Assembly: GCA_002077065.1 (NCBI GenBank)
Contig: NAJO01000034.1
Location: 1 to 64,000 of the forward strand
Source: Cryoendolithus antarcticus
Lineage: Eukaryota > Ascomycota > Dothideomycetes > Cladosporiales > Cladosporiaceae
Direction: 5' to 3'
DNA length: 64,000 bases
This document shows, piece after piece, positions 21,501-30,381 of the stretch (its first letter is position 1; each line of letters starts with the position of its first letter). The notes under the pieces were generated by a model. The model saw only the letters and a list, made by a program, of their open reading frames with translations, did not search any database and was not told the origin of the DNA. A program made the position numbers and the translations under genes.

Positions 21501-21968
21501 GTCGTACGTGCCATCGTCCTTCTCGTCGTCGGCAGGAGCAGTCTTTGTTCTGGGACGATTGGATTTGCTTCCACCCTTCGACTCCTTCAAGCTCTCGGAG
21601 GTGTCAAGAGCTGGAAGGTAATCGCTCGGAGGAACACCTCCCAAACCCGACTTGAAGCCACCTTTGGACTCCTTCAACCGCCCAGAACTCTCACCGGGGG
21701 CAGAAAGTGAAGTACTGGGCGTGTCGATTGGATTAGTGTCCTCTGCACCGCTGCCGGGTTGCTTGGAAGAGGAGGACCCTTGCTTCACAGGCGACGAAAC
21801 GCGCTCAGGGCCACTGGACTGTGTCGATGGAGCGTTGGATACACCCTGAGTCTCAGTGGCCGGCGTTCCGTCGTCCGAGTCAATGATCATTGGAGTAGAC
21901 ACCGTCGTCCCGAGGTCACGTGAGCGACGCTTGGGGATGAGCGACTTCTCATCCTCAGAGTCAGACAT
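18564..21968 (-). CDS. Large intronless orphan protein with Cys-rich core (1134 aa)
   Basis: A single uninterrupted frame runs from ATG at 21968. I do not recognise a family. Residues 1 to about 200 are Ser/Pro/Lys-rich and disordered, with likely nuclear-localisation stretches (PKRRSR, SPRNKRV, SKKKAKR). The middle is globular. At about residues 612-650 a run CVC, CVKC, C, then CGSC about 35 residues later resembles a zinc-binding finger (PHD/RING-like spacing, not assignable). The C-terminal third contains conserved-looking aromatic and His-rich segments (FVGHHMPREWSWNHLYRF, SIGHRHHGFQMR). The last 40 residues are strongly acidic. It sits inside the segment that splits the MFS gene. A regulator or an element-encoded protein are both open. 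Confidence 0.75.
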   Translation of the reverse strand: MSDSEDEKSLIPKRRSRDLGTTVSTPMIIDSDDGTPATETQGVSNAPSTQSSGPERVSSPVKQGSSSSKQPGSGAEDTNPIDTPSTSLSAPGESSGRLKESKGGFKSGLGGVPPSDYLPALDTSESLKESKGGSKSNRPRTKTAPADDEKDDGTYDPSMSSPRNKRVAPHPAAASTASKKKAKRESSFVPRLPNKDDKGTKLLQEYAQLTLFDVETVPKYSNLYRWSQAVGANGKGMWLSRVQQPAQLFAQLDNLQAILDTDPVPGRRYTCKMSNLTLIRNGEPYRPRPTDYNFWFNDESNDQDPWRLHTGALLKDLHKQNQLTDADRAGICATAAKIMERLPFDPMLLAVHGSGMTPAMSDAIRHLIIVHSIGLGHLDPSKIAGLTTTYDHKTQIVLQSFPVLYKNKDGTEKLKVHVLACSHATFDVEAPLPNEGPLEGLFGKLPGVVPHKTTGKAKKQAPPQSVIDKVLKIARYVGLMMWGSCGSKTTIKRLARELLLPFQKEKGRGHVSRKIYGTASKSGLFNVETAVNAQNDISLTFGYGPMQDVEGGVPPFIKIKGRSKIKTALVAQHIQQSYLSGSHVLQAWQDGLAKADELNANNAPIDELIRYMCVCHGAQSNTTLHVCVKCIGNGLCATMKRDDQGRLFCGSCFRKDESVVDAHVFAAMPSEHRLRYRVRQLLYADDTVPADKKKEVVELICRFLESKDYKDCKSPDVYSSGVSRSLYADSIVTGDPSDPLHGSLDGIWPVLLTEEDICAYHYPPNVGITAYYLNLLKSTWIPALVGLMRLSQDLRDRDNCDSEHMSLLDRIDHLYVVSRDEGGLPPSKTARMKSEPAKIRRLLKRWAGRFDTPSVTEARKRFQRFLEGPSTPSARARLAQTSEFKRWLEQNKPRVDKLIAQIEDEFKSSGHRLKRSTVDGAPWPFVGHHMPREWSWNHLYRFFCFRYMRMRDVCNVKWKTIDTPETLLLECVYQHMATKGRDEFLGLPITIWLQHPLCLSIGHRHHGFQMRTGFNTLTPTDLKKHYNASDSNILFETQCSNKAKWNFYEERYPAILDDLKLVDLKNDHYDVTPVTETTHYDVYKFGGAITLDASEEPWDDGEASDEEVVDDEIYVPSDGDGTDDEDSDDEDDDE

Positions 21969-22220
21969 TGTGAGCTACAGGTCAGTGATGCAGTGATGGG
22001 TGAGGAGTGGGTAGGGGACAGTGAGTAGTGAGGGAGTAGTAAATGAGGGAGTGGTCAGTAGGGGCGGCTCAAGGATTTGCAGTGATGGGGTGGATGGTCT
22101 GAGGTTTTCAATGAGGTAACGTAGGGTGAGGGGGTTCCAAAAAGGTGAGAAGACTTCTGCGTGCTGAGGTAGAGAAGGACCAGACAAGTAAGGCGAGTTA
22201 TGGAGGTATATCATGCAGCA
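21969..22220. repeat. Low-complexity G/A-rich tract upstream of the 1134-aa gene
   Basis: From about 21985 to 22160 the plus strand is dominated by GTGAG, GGGAG and GTGATG units; read from the gene's own strand it is a pyrimidine-rich promoter or leader. It is not a precise tandem repeat. Confidence 0.5.
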
Positions 22221-23206
22221 GGTGAACGCCGTGACATGAGCCCTCTTTAGAACATTCTACCTAGCAAAGACGTGTGTCAATGAAGTCCTTTCACGATGCC
22301 ACTCAGTTGCCTCCCCTTACCAGAGACATAGAGACACTCACTTGTCATGTCTGCTTGCTGCCAGCCGCCTGAGGGCGTTTCCAGAACCCACGAGCATCGA
22401 TCTCTGCGCATTCCCAAACGGCAGCGATCCACGGGCAGTTTGATGCAGGCTCCCGTGCGTCAAACAAACATCCATGTCCGCTTCTCCAGAGGTCTGGAAG
22501 GCTCTTGTGCTCCTACAAAGACACCCACAGTTGGGTTATTGCGATGTCTTGTCGGGAGGAGCGTCGAGTCCTTGCTCTTAGTGCACTCGGCCGCGAAGTC
22601 TCTCCTAGACGCAATGGTGTACCATCTTACTATCCCTTATGGAATGACAAGCCCATTGCCCGCATTTTAGACATCCAGAGAAGTGGAGGTAGTTCAATGC
22701 GGGTTTGTCAGTGCATGTCTTACACGGGTATTTGCAGATACAGGCATTGTGGTCTTGCCGCGTTTGACTTCGATTGAGCCGTCTCTGTGCCTCGTCGACG
22801 CCATTGCCCAAGAATCTCGGACTGCTGAACATAGGATTCACTAAATCAGTGTAACTATATCAAGCACAGGCAAGGGGAACATGGTAATGAGAAGGATGCT
22901 TAACGTGACTGATTGAGCACTTCGTGTTGAGTCTCCTGACATCTAGTGGAGCAGCGCGATACTCTGACAGGCTATGCTGCCTCCGCGTGCTCGCTGACAT
23001 TGTTCATCCTCGGTGAAGAGTGACCACAACCCAGTGAAGTGACGAAACCACCTCAGTGTGTATCTGTCAGTACATGTAGAGCTTGTGTCGAGAGTTGATC
23101 TTGACAATCGATCCCTACGTGCCCTGATGAAGAGCAGGTACCCGAATGAAGCCACCAGTAATCCTACTACCTTACTTGCAAGAAACGTCCAGCGTGATGT
23201 GACCGC
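22221..23206. other. Intergenic, inside the insertion
   Basis: About 1 kb lies between the two orphan genes. Short frames only were seen, with no recognisable product or repeat. Confidence 0.4.
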
Positions 23207-24262
23207 TCATCGCTGCTTCTTCCTGGGACTGCCGAGCGCCGCGCCTTGATTGACGTCGTCTTCGTCGCTGCCACGCCTCTTACGGGACTCAGTAGCCGAC
23301 GGCGAGGGCTGAAGCTCAGTCGTGAGATGGTCGCCAAAGCGCGGGGTCGCCGGAGTCGGGGTGGTCGGCGCATCTGCATCCTCGTTGCCAAAGCGAGTGG
23401 CAACAGGTGATTCGTGAGGACGTGACGGCATAGAAGAGGTACGAAAGATGGTGCCAGCGGCCGTGGTCATTGTTGCTGCCGTGTCCTGACTGTCGGTCTC
23501 CATGTCGCTCGATGGCAGAGCGTCTGGCGCAGTGAGCTGAGAAGAGCCGATGGTAGGAGGGTGGGTCGAGAGGGAGTAGTCAGTGTCCATGAGATCTCCG
23601 CTGGGCTGGGTGGTGATGATTGGCGAGCTTCCGTGCTCAACGTATGGTGCATCTGCACGTACAATTGGCTGATCGACGGTAGGCAGGGCGCTGCTTGAAG
23701 GCGGCGTGGAGGGAAGTGAGTCATCCAGGGCTGGAGTCGATGTCATCGGGTTGCCGCTGAACGCAGCAATGTCGGAAGAGGCAGCCGATGCGAGGTTGCG
23801 GGGCTGTGAGTCAGACGCCTTGGACACGTCACTCTGCGGCAGCTCATCGTCTTTGCTCTTGAGCTTCTCCTTCTCCACGTATTCATCCCAGCCATTTACG
23901 TTATCGGGATCGCTCTGCAGCTGGTCCTCAGCGAGCGAATCCAACGCCTCACGTGTCTCCGCCAACTTCTCCTTCTGCGCATCATACTCGCCAGTCGGAT
24001 CCTCATCTGGCGTCCTCCCCTTGATCTCCTGCCACATCTCCTCCGCATCTTTACGGAAAGTCTCCGCGAGATCCCAGTTCTCAGTACCGTCCGCAAGTGC
24101 AAGGTTAGCCATCAGCCTATACATGCGCGGTAGCACCGGATCCATGAGGAGCTCGGTAAGCTGCTGAAGTGATTCTGCGTGCTTCTCAGGCGTGTCGTTG
24201 TATCCCCTCATAGCCTTCTGGTAACGCCAGGCGTTCATGCGTGACATGTTGGTTGCGTCCAT
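23207..24262 (-). CDS. Orphan protein, likely nuclear (351 aa)
   Basis: An intronless frame runs from ATG at 24262 (MDATNMSRMNAWRYQ); the longer frame upstream lacks an ATG. Residues 1-120 are predicted helical and charged (NDTPEKHAESLQQLTELLM, AETFRKDAEEMWQEIKG). The rest is Ser/Pro/Thr-rich and disordered with repeated SS and TP clusters. The C terminus carries two basic clusters, ESRKRRGSDED and GSPRKKQR, good nuclear-localisation candidates. I do not recognise a domain. It lies 1.2 kb upstream of, and on the same strand as, the 1134-aa orphan, within the segment that interrupts the MFS gene, so the two may travel together. Confidence 0.65.
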   Translation of the reverse strand: MDATNMSRMNAWRYQKAMRGYNDTPEKHAESLQQLTELLMDPVLPRMYRLMANLALADGTENWDLAETFRKDAEEMWQEIKGRTPDEDPTGEYDAQKEKLAETREALDSLAEDQLQSDPDNVNGWDEYVEKEKLKSKDDELPQSDVSKASDSQPRNLASAASSDIAAFSGNPMTSTPALDDSLPSTPPSSSALPTVDQPIVRADAPYVEHGSSPIITTQPSGDLMDTDYSLSTHPPTIGSSQLTAPDALPSSDMETDSQDTAATMTTAAGTIFRTSSMPSRPHESPVATRFGNEDADAPTTPTPATPRFGDHLTTELQPSPSATESRKRRGSDEDDVNQGAALGSPRKKQR

Positions 24263-24875
24263 CGTGGATGATTGATTGATGTGATAGAAGTGGGGTCCGA
24301 TGAGAGAGACTGTCAAATAAGTAATCGCGGCAGAGGTGGATTTTGGAGATGAGAAAGCAGGTGAAGCCTCTGGTGAAGACTACAGTACAAAGTGAGCGGT
24401 GGGATGATGGAAGTCTGTGAGGTAGTCGTTTGGATGCACAACACACACCGAAAGACGGATGACACTTCCATGGCGTGCCGGGGGGTTGCATGCACTGTCC
24501 CGAACCTTTGGTCTTTCCGGATGCTCTGTCCAAAGTCAGGAGAGCCTTGACTCAGGCTCGAACTCATCAGCGGCCCAAGGCTGATCTTAGCCTTGATGAG
24601 TCCTTCGGCATCTCTAATGTATGCTGTGTTCACTAGTTTGAGACAAGATGAGATGCTTCATCAAGTTCACTAATATGTGGGAAAAGAGGGCGGATCGATT
24701 AAGGAGCTATCTCACACGAGGGGAACACTAGTAGCTATATACGATTATAGTGCCAAGGCCTAGAGGCTAAGGGACTGTAAGGTATTAAGTTACTATATTA
24801 CTAAGGTTTTTGGGTCACGTGCCATGACCGTACCTTCTACCTCTTCTGCAAGATGGGCTTGAACCCGGCCTGCGA
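24263..24875. other. Right margin of the insertion
   Basis: This holds the upstream region of the 351-aa orphan, then an A+T-rich patch (24640-24820), then the junction with the MFS 5' half. No gene was recognised. Confidence 0.45.
24700..24820. repeat. A+T-rich relic, possible decayed transposon
   Basis: Composition changes abruptly to A+T-rich with many TA-containing words (TAGCTATATAC, TAAGTTACTATATTACTAAGG). All other parts of the window are balanced or G+C-rich. In Dothideomycetes such patches are often remnants of transposons mutated by RIP (established for the group). No coding remnant is visible here. Confidence 0.4.
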
Positions 24876-25586
24876 GGTAGGTTTATCCAAAAACACCAGC
24901 GCCATGTCAGGTACTGCGTGATGACACCTCCTGCGAAGTTCGTCAGCAGTCCGCAAGGGATCGACTCGGCCGAGCCATCGCATACCAAGAGGCGGTACGA
25001 TCAAACTGGATAAGACCTCGACTGCGCCGAATATGCTGCCAAACATGGGCCGCTTCGCAGGGGCTACCAAGTCCATGAGCAGATTCCAAAAGCCCGCTGT
25101 ACCACCAGCTACGCCGAAACCAGTGACGGCGCGACCAACTACGAACATACTCGAAGAAGTCGCCGCTGCACAGAGAACTGACCCGATGAGAAAGACCGCT
25201 TGAGACGAGATGAACGTCCACTTCGTCGAATGCAACTTATACAGCTTGCCAAACGTGAATTGCAGTGCGCAGGTGGTCAGTCGATAAGCCGTCACGTACC
25301 ATCCAACATCTGCGATCGTGTGAAAGTGATCCGTGATCGACGGCACCGCTACGGCAATTATGTTGCCATCCAGCCCGCCGAGAAGGAGACAGAAGATCAG
25401 TGCAAGAAATGCGAGCCACAGCTTTGTCCCGCCAGGATATTCTCTTCGTGGCATTTCATCTACTGCCACTGTCAATGTCGAGGCTTCGAGGGTTCCAGTC
25501 TTATCTTCGATCGCTCGTATCAAGGAGCCTTGCTTCGAATCTTTGTTAGGGTACATTGGCAGCTCTATGATACCAGCGTCTGCCAT
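24876..25586 (-). pseudogene. MFS drug/metabolite exporter, 5' half of a broken gene
   Basis: Exons 24986-25586 and about 24876-24930 give the N-terminal half of a DHA2-type exporter. It starts MADAGIIELPMYPNKDSK, has TM1 with LLLGGLDGNIIAVAVPSI (the D1 motif), TM2-5 including GKLYKLHSTKW, and AVTGFGVAGGTAGF. The 55-nt intron 24931-24985 joins PPLG to GVITQYLTWRWCFWINLP, the usual segment before TM7. Directly after INLP the frame leaves the family and stops within 14 codons. The rest of the transporter is at 16785-17831. Exon-intron structure and codons are otherwise undamaged, suggesting a recent break. Confidence 0.8.
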
Positions 25587-26565
25587 GATCACGATCACCC
25601 AATGTCTAGCGCCTACGATCAGCCCTCGGGGCGTCAACGCCCATATATTACATCAACGATGTTGCAGACGAACGCCGCATCGCGGTGTTCGAGCCTCGCC
25701 ATGCTGAGATTATGCAGGTCGCGGTTCGCGTTCAGCCGCGTAGGGTAGAATGCCGAGCTCCGAATGGTGCTGCGTGCTCAGGCTTCAGGTACAAATTGGA
25801 GACTCCCGCTCTTCTGGATATCGCGCCTCCAGCTCCATCAAAGAAGATATCGATGAACATGTAAGGCTTCTGGATGATGTTGCGTTTCCGTTAGAACGGA
25901 CGTCCGCTAAGCTTTAAGCGATGGCTTGCCAAGCCCCCATGGTCACGTGCTAGACCCCATGCCGACCCTGGAGAGCTTAGACCCGCATGAAATATCGCCT
26001 TTAGCGCGCTCCGCTGACGTCCAAGCATTTCCCGCCGTATCTCCCCAGTATTAGTACACCTCCTCATCGTGCTCACGGGGACCATAGTACCACCTCCTGT
26101 CTGTTTTGACATTTCACGTTCGAATCGCACAATTGGGTCGTTTCACTCACTTCTGCATCCTGTACAACGTCGTCGAAAGGGCACGCAGTAAGCAAATGGG
26201 CTCGAGGCGAAGTATGCCACCGTATTGCTGCGTGCTGTATCAGCCATTCGAGAGCACGGCAGGGGTCGGCTCGATGCGAGACCAGTATATGTTCAAGTTC
26301 ACTCTCTCTAATCCTCTTGTCCTGTTGTCTCACTTATATTGTCTCTCTACTTGGAATAAACCTCCCTTTAAGCAACACGCCAAAGATCAAGAATCCGATT
26401 GCATTATTACTACTGGTTCTCGGACTGTTGTTCCCCTCCGCACTTGGAGATTCCCCACCATCCCGACAGCTACATCATCTCCCGCTTCGTCTCGCGCAGC
26501 GGGATTCTCAGGCTTGGTCTGATCCTGCTCGTGTAGTCGAGTCCAAACAGCACAGACATCGTAAC
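25587..26565. other. Intergenic, divergent MFS 5' half / deacetylase
   Basis: About 980 bases were read. No recognisable gene was seen. The last 250 bases before the deacetylase ATG are pyrimidine-rich, a common fungal promoter/leader feature. Confidence 0.45.
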
Positions 26566-28142
26566 ATGGCCATTTTCGGACCAGCAAGCAAGCAATTCCT
26601 CCCTCCCATCGATGAGCCAAACACAGGCATTAATGCACGACCGTCACAGCCGAAGAAGGTGGCATATCTCTACGATGCAAACATTGGCCACTATGCATAT
26701 GAGAGCGGCCACTGTATGAAGCCTCACCGTATTCGCATGGCACACGATCTCGTCATGAACTACGGCGTTTTCAATAAGCTTGAGATCTTCCGAGCCCGAC
26801 CAGCATCAAAGTTGGAGATGACGCAGTTTCACACCGACGAGTACATCGACTTTCTGTCGAAGGTCACACCTGAGAGTGCAGAGAAGTACACAAAGGAGCG
26901 AACGAAGTTCAATGTACTGGAGGATTGTCCGGTAGGATGTGCTCACCCGTAATGAGACGAAGACACTAAAACGAGCGACAGGTCTTCGACGGGTTGTTCG
27001 AGTACTGCGGTATAAGCGTGGGAGGTTCCATGGAAGGTGCTGCGAGGCTCAACAGGGGTAAATGCGACATAGCGATCAACTGGGCTGGCGGACTCCATCA
27101 CGCAAAGAAGGCGGAAGCAAGTGGATTCTGCTATGTCAATGGTGCGTTGCTACCCACTTGAGTGGCTTGACAGCGTCACACTATTGCTTAACACTGCCAC
27201 AAGCCGCTAACGAGGGACAGACATTGTGTTGGGCATCCTCGAACTGCTTCGCTTCCACCAACGAGTTCTGTACATCGACATCGACGTTCACCATGGCGAT
27301 GGAGTCGAAGAAGCGTTCTACACTACCGACCGAGTCATGACGCTGTCACTGCATAAATATGGCGAATTCTTCCCAGGTACCGGAGAGCTCAGGGACATCG
27401 GTGTCGGATCAGGTCGTCGATACTCAATCAACGTCCCCTTGAGAGACGGCATCGACGACGCGAGCTACAAGAGCGTTTTCGAGCCGATCGTCAGCTCAAT
27501 CATGGAGCATTACCGTCCGGGCGCTGTCGTGCTGCAGTGCGGAGCAGACTCGCTGTCCGGAGATCGATTGGGATGCTTCAATCTCAGTATGAAGGGGCAT
27601 GCTAATTGCGTGAACTTCGTGAAGAGCTTCGGACTGCCCCTACTGGTATTAGGTGGCGGAGGGTATACCAGTATGGGATCCAAACGACAACATTAGGAGA
27701 TTCCTCGCTGACCAGTGTTACTACAGTGCGTAATGTGGCACGTACCTGGGCCTACGAAACCGGACAGCTCGTCGACCACGACATGGATGATACCTTGCCT
27801 TTCACAGACTACTACGAGTACTACGCTCCGGAATTTGCGCTCGATGTGCCAGCTAGCAATATGCAGAACGCCAACACGAGAGAGTATCTGGAGAAGATCA
27901 AGACCTTCATCTTCGAGAACTTGAGGAAGACGATACCATCGGCGCCTTCTGTGCAGATGCAGACGATTCCGCGCAATTCAATGGGTATGGACGAGACGCT
28001 CGACGAAGAAGAGGATCGACTTGACGACGAGGACAGTGAGGCTAATGTCGACCATCGGTACACGCAACGCATGGTAGACAGAATGGTTGAGCGAGATGGT
28101 GAGCTGATGGCACCGGAGCGAATGAGCATCATGGCGGCCTGA
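26566..28142 (+). CDS. Class I histone deacetylase, RPD3/RpdA type
   Basis: Exons 26566-26931, 26982-27141, 27221-27670 and 27727-28142 encode 463 aa. The zinc-dependent catalytic core is complete: [18 protein letters not shown] (two His), [17 protein letters not shown] (Asp/His zinc ligands), [13 protein letters not shown] (third ligand Asp) and LGGGGYTMRNVARTW. It removes acetyl groups from histone lysines in Sin3-type co-repressor complexes (family knowledge). Oddities: the normally invariant GHPMKPHR reads GHCMKPHR, and the C terminus stops soon after [20 protein letters not shown]. Aspergillus RpdA has a long essential extension there. This may be a diverged second copy; HosA/Hos2 is excluded by the RPD3-like core. 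Confidence 0.88.
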
Positions 28143-28308
28143 GCGCTTTCATCGATCGCGGCAGGAGTTCATCTGAGTCGTAGGTGGTCCTGTGCTGGCC
28201 GAGCTGAATCACGAATTGTAGAAGCGATAACAAGTGGCGTCCAATGAATTTCTGATTGTAGTGCTGTCGTGATTCATTGGGAATACTCCAGTCTGGAGCT
28301 GTAAGAAC

Positions 28309-29401
28309 CTACGCGAAGCGTTTCGTTGCCGCTGGCATCTCTTGCGCCACTTGCGGTGCGTCGAGCTCATGCCTCTCCACTGGATAGTCTTCATAGAACC
28401 CTAACCCACGAGTCAGTGACCGCTTCCACAGTCTGAATGAACGCTCCCTGGAGACACACCTTTATGTGCACCGATTTCTGCAGGCTCACGCATCTCGTAC
28501 TGACTCGAAACCTGGGTATAGTGCGGTGAACTGATTGTTCCGCTGGTTCTTTCTGCCTCGCGCAATCGCCTTCTGTAGTATAGCCACATGCCGACGCAGG
28601 CAAGAATGGCTACCGCCCCGACCCCAACCCCAGCGCCGATGCCGACTTTGGCGGACTGGGAGAGGCCTGCTGGGGTGTCCGTGCTTGCTGGCGAGGAACT
28701 CGATGAGCTCGTATAAGTGCCCGTTGATGTAGCGGATCCCGTCGAGCTAGTCTGAGAGCTGGTGGATGTGGCAGATACAGAGGCTGACGTTGATGGAATG
28801 ATCGTCGAGGCAGTGCTTTGCGTCGTTGCGGCTGAGGTGGACAGGAAGCTTGCGAGATTGAAGAGGATCGTAGTAGCTCCTGCATTGGCGGACGAGAGTG
28901 AGCTGTACGTGTTGTTCACGACCTCGACGCTGACGTTCGCTATCGGATCTGCGTCTGTAGACCAGCAGATGTCGACTTGGCCTGTCGGTTCGACGTCCGC
29001 GTTAGCACAGCAATGAACACCTCCAGCCGTAATCGATCACCGAGTCTAGTCATCTCTAGTCATTTCTAGGCATTGGACATACCTGCTCGCTGAGTACAGA
29101 TCTCTGCGCCAGACAAACAACAGAAGCCTCCCCCAGAGTTGCATGTCTGAGTAGAGGAGTCGCCAGTACAGTCCACAGAGGCTCCCCAGCACGCCGTGTT
29201 CGGATCGCCAGGAGGGCAGCAGTAGTACTTGTCGCGTAACTCATCTCGGGCACAGATCGATGGTGCTATGCAAGCGAAGTCCATACCCGGGCATCCCAAG
29301 GTAGCGTTGGTGTTGAAGTAGACATCGCTGAATGCATGTGCTCTTGACGGCAACCACGCTCCGAGGGCGAAACTCAACTGGATTGTCGTCGCTCGATACA
29401 T
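28309..29401 (-). CDS. Secreted-type membrane protein with Cys-rich ectodomain and Ser/Thr stalk
   Basis: Exons 29083-29401, 28460-29020 and 28309-28400 give 323 aa. The order is signal peptide (TIQLSFALGAWLPSRAHA), Cys-rich ectodomain with CC pairs (YYCCPPG, GFCCLSG, HCCANAD), Ser/Thr-rich stalk of about 80 residues likely to be O-glycosylated, one TM segment (VGVGAVAILACVGMWLYY) and a basic RRRLREAER stop-transfer. A cytosolic tail ends in VERHELDAPQVAQEM. Splicing at 28401-28459 replaces a short read-through ending with this HELDA tail, a common ending of fungal wall-sensor-like proteins. The architecture resembles Wsc/Mid2-type surface sensors, but no WSC domain is present, so the role is inferred only. 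Confidence 0.8.
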
Positions 29402-30381
29402 CGCACGAATACTTTTCGACAATAGCGGAACGAGATAGTCGTATACACAGACACTGGAACGCGTACAGGTACGCGCAGCAAGATGCCTAGGCTTCAGAGA
29501 GAGTGCAGAAGTGAAGTCGATGCAACGGTGATCGTCACATCTTATCGGTGAAATAAGCTTTGCGAAAGGGTTGACTAGCGCTATGGGGATGCAAGCCACT
29601 CCAGGGTCGAAGATTGCTGGACGGGCCAGACTTTGCTCTCATGCGGCACAGCTGTAGATTCGGAGATGCTGCAAAGCCATGTTGTTCGACAGATACTCCG
29701 CGGTGATGCATCCAAAGTGCTTTGCAACAGACCGCCGGACTTGATCAATCTGACCAATGCATCGCGTCTCCGAAATGCAGTACATAGCAAGCTGTATCAT
29801 TTGAGGTCACGGAATCCTGCCGAGGGTTGTGTAGGCGCGTATCCAGCCCCGTCGACTAGCCATGCGGCCAGGGGTGTTGGTGTGTTCCACCAGACTTCAA
29901 TCGCATCCTTTGGCTCTACCCGAAACAGCATTAGCGCGACTGTCAAAAGGCACGTCGGCTATCTGCAACCTCTGCCGAAGAGTATTGTCAGGTGCGACAA
30001 CCCACGCTATAGCATTGTTACGCGCGGAATGCCCTCGCTATTCCAGGAGACTGTCGAATTCTGTGCAGCGTAGCAATCTTGATACCAGTCTTGATATCCG
30101 TCGTCCGTTACTGCGAGACGAGCATGTCAATCATTCCACAGGTAATAGAGGGCATCGATCTCTTCCCTTACAGGCCATCTATTGATGGATTCACGTCAGA
30201 TCTCAATCCCTTGTGATCGCCACCGTTATCAGCAAGAGGCAGCAATCATTGATGCGCGCACAAGCGTTGGGAGTGATCGTCGAAACAGCAAGACACCTAT
30301 ACCTGAACTGAGCCGAAGCCAGGGCATAAGCTGTTGACCAGAAGGAACTCGTCTCCGTAGCGATCAGGTCAAGTGGTCTTC
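29402..30381. other. Intergenic, about 1 kb
   Basis: Short frames, including a 146-codon one at 29633-30073, show no recognisable domain. Nothing else was supported. Confidence 0.45.

Larger units (their letters stand above)
17832..24875. other. Candidate ~7-kb insertion inside the MFS gene
   Basis: This interval separates two halves of one MFS gene that lie in the same orientation and correct order. It contains two intronless orphan genes on the minus strand (18564-21968 and 23207-24262), a GA-rich tract and an A+T-rich relic near its right edge. No transposase, reverse transcriptase, recombinase, clear terminal inverted repeat or long terminal repeat was recognised. Boundaries are uncertain by about 35 bases on the left because MFS-like residues may extend slightly upstream of 17831 in a shifted frame. 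A rearrangement bringing two loci together is an alternative to a mobile element. Confidence 0.55.

Noticed and set aside
17832..24875. Terminal inverted repeats of a classic DNA transposon at the MFS break
   Set aside because: I compared both ends in inverted orientation and found no convincing match; only a weak direct similarity is present. The possible target duplication (ACC) is too short to count.
29633..30073. 146-codon plus-strand frame
   Set aside because: Low protein-like character and no family pattern.
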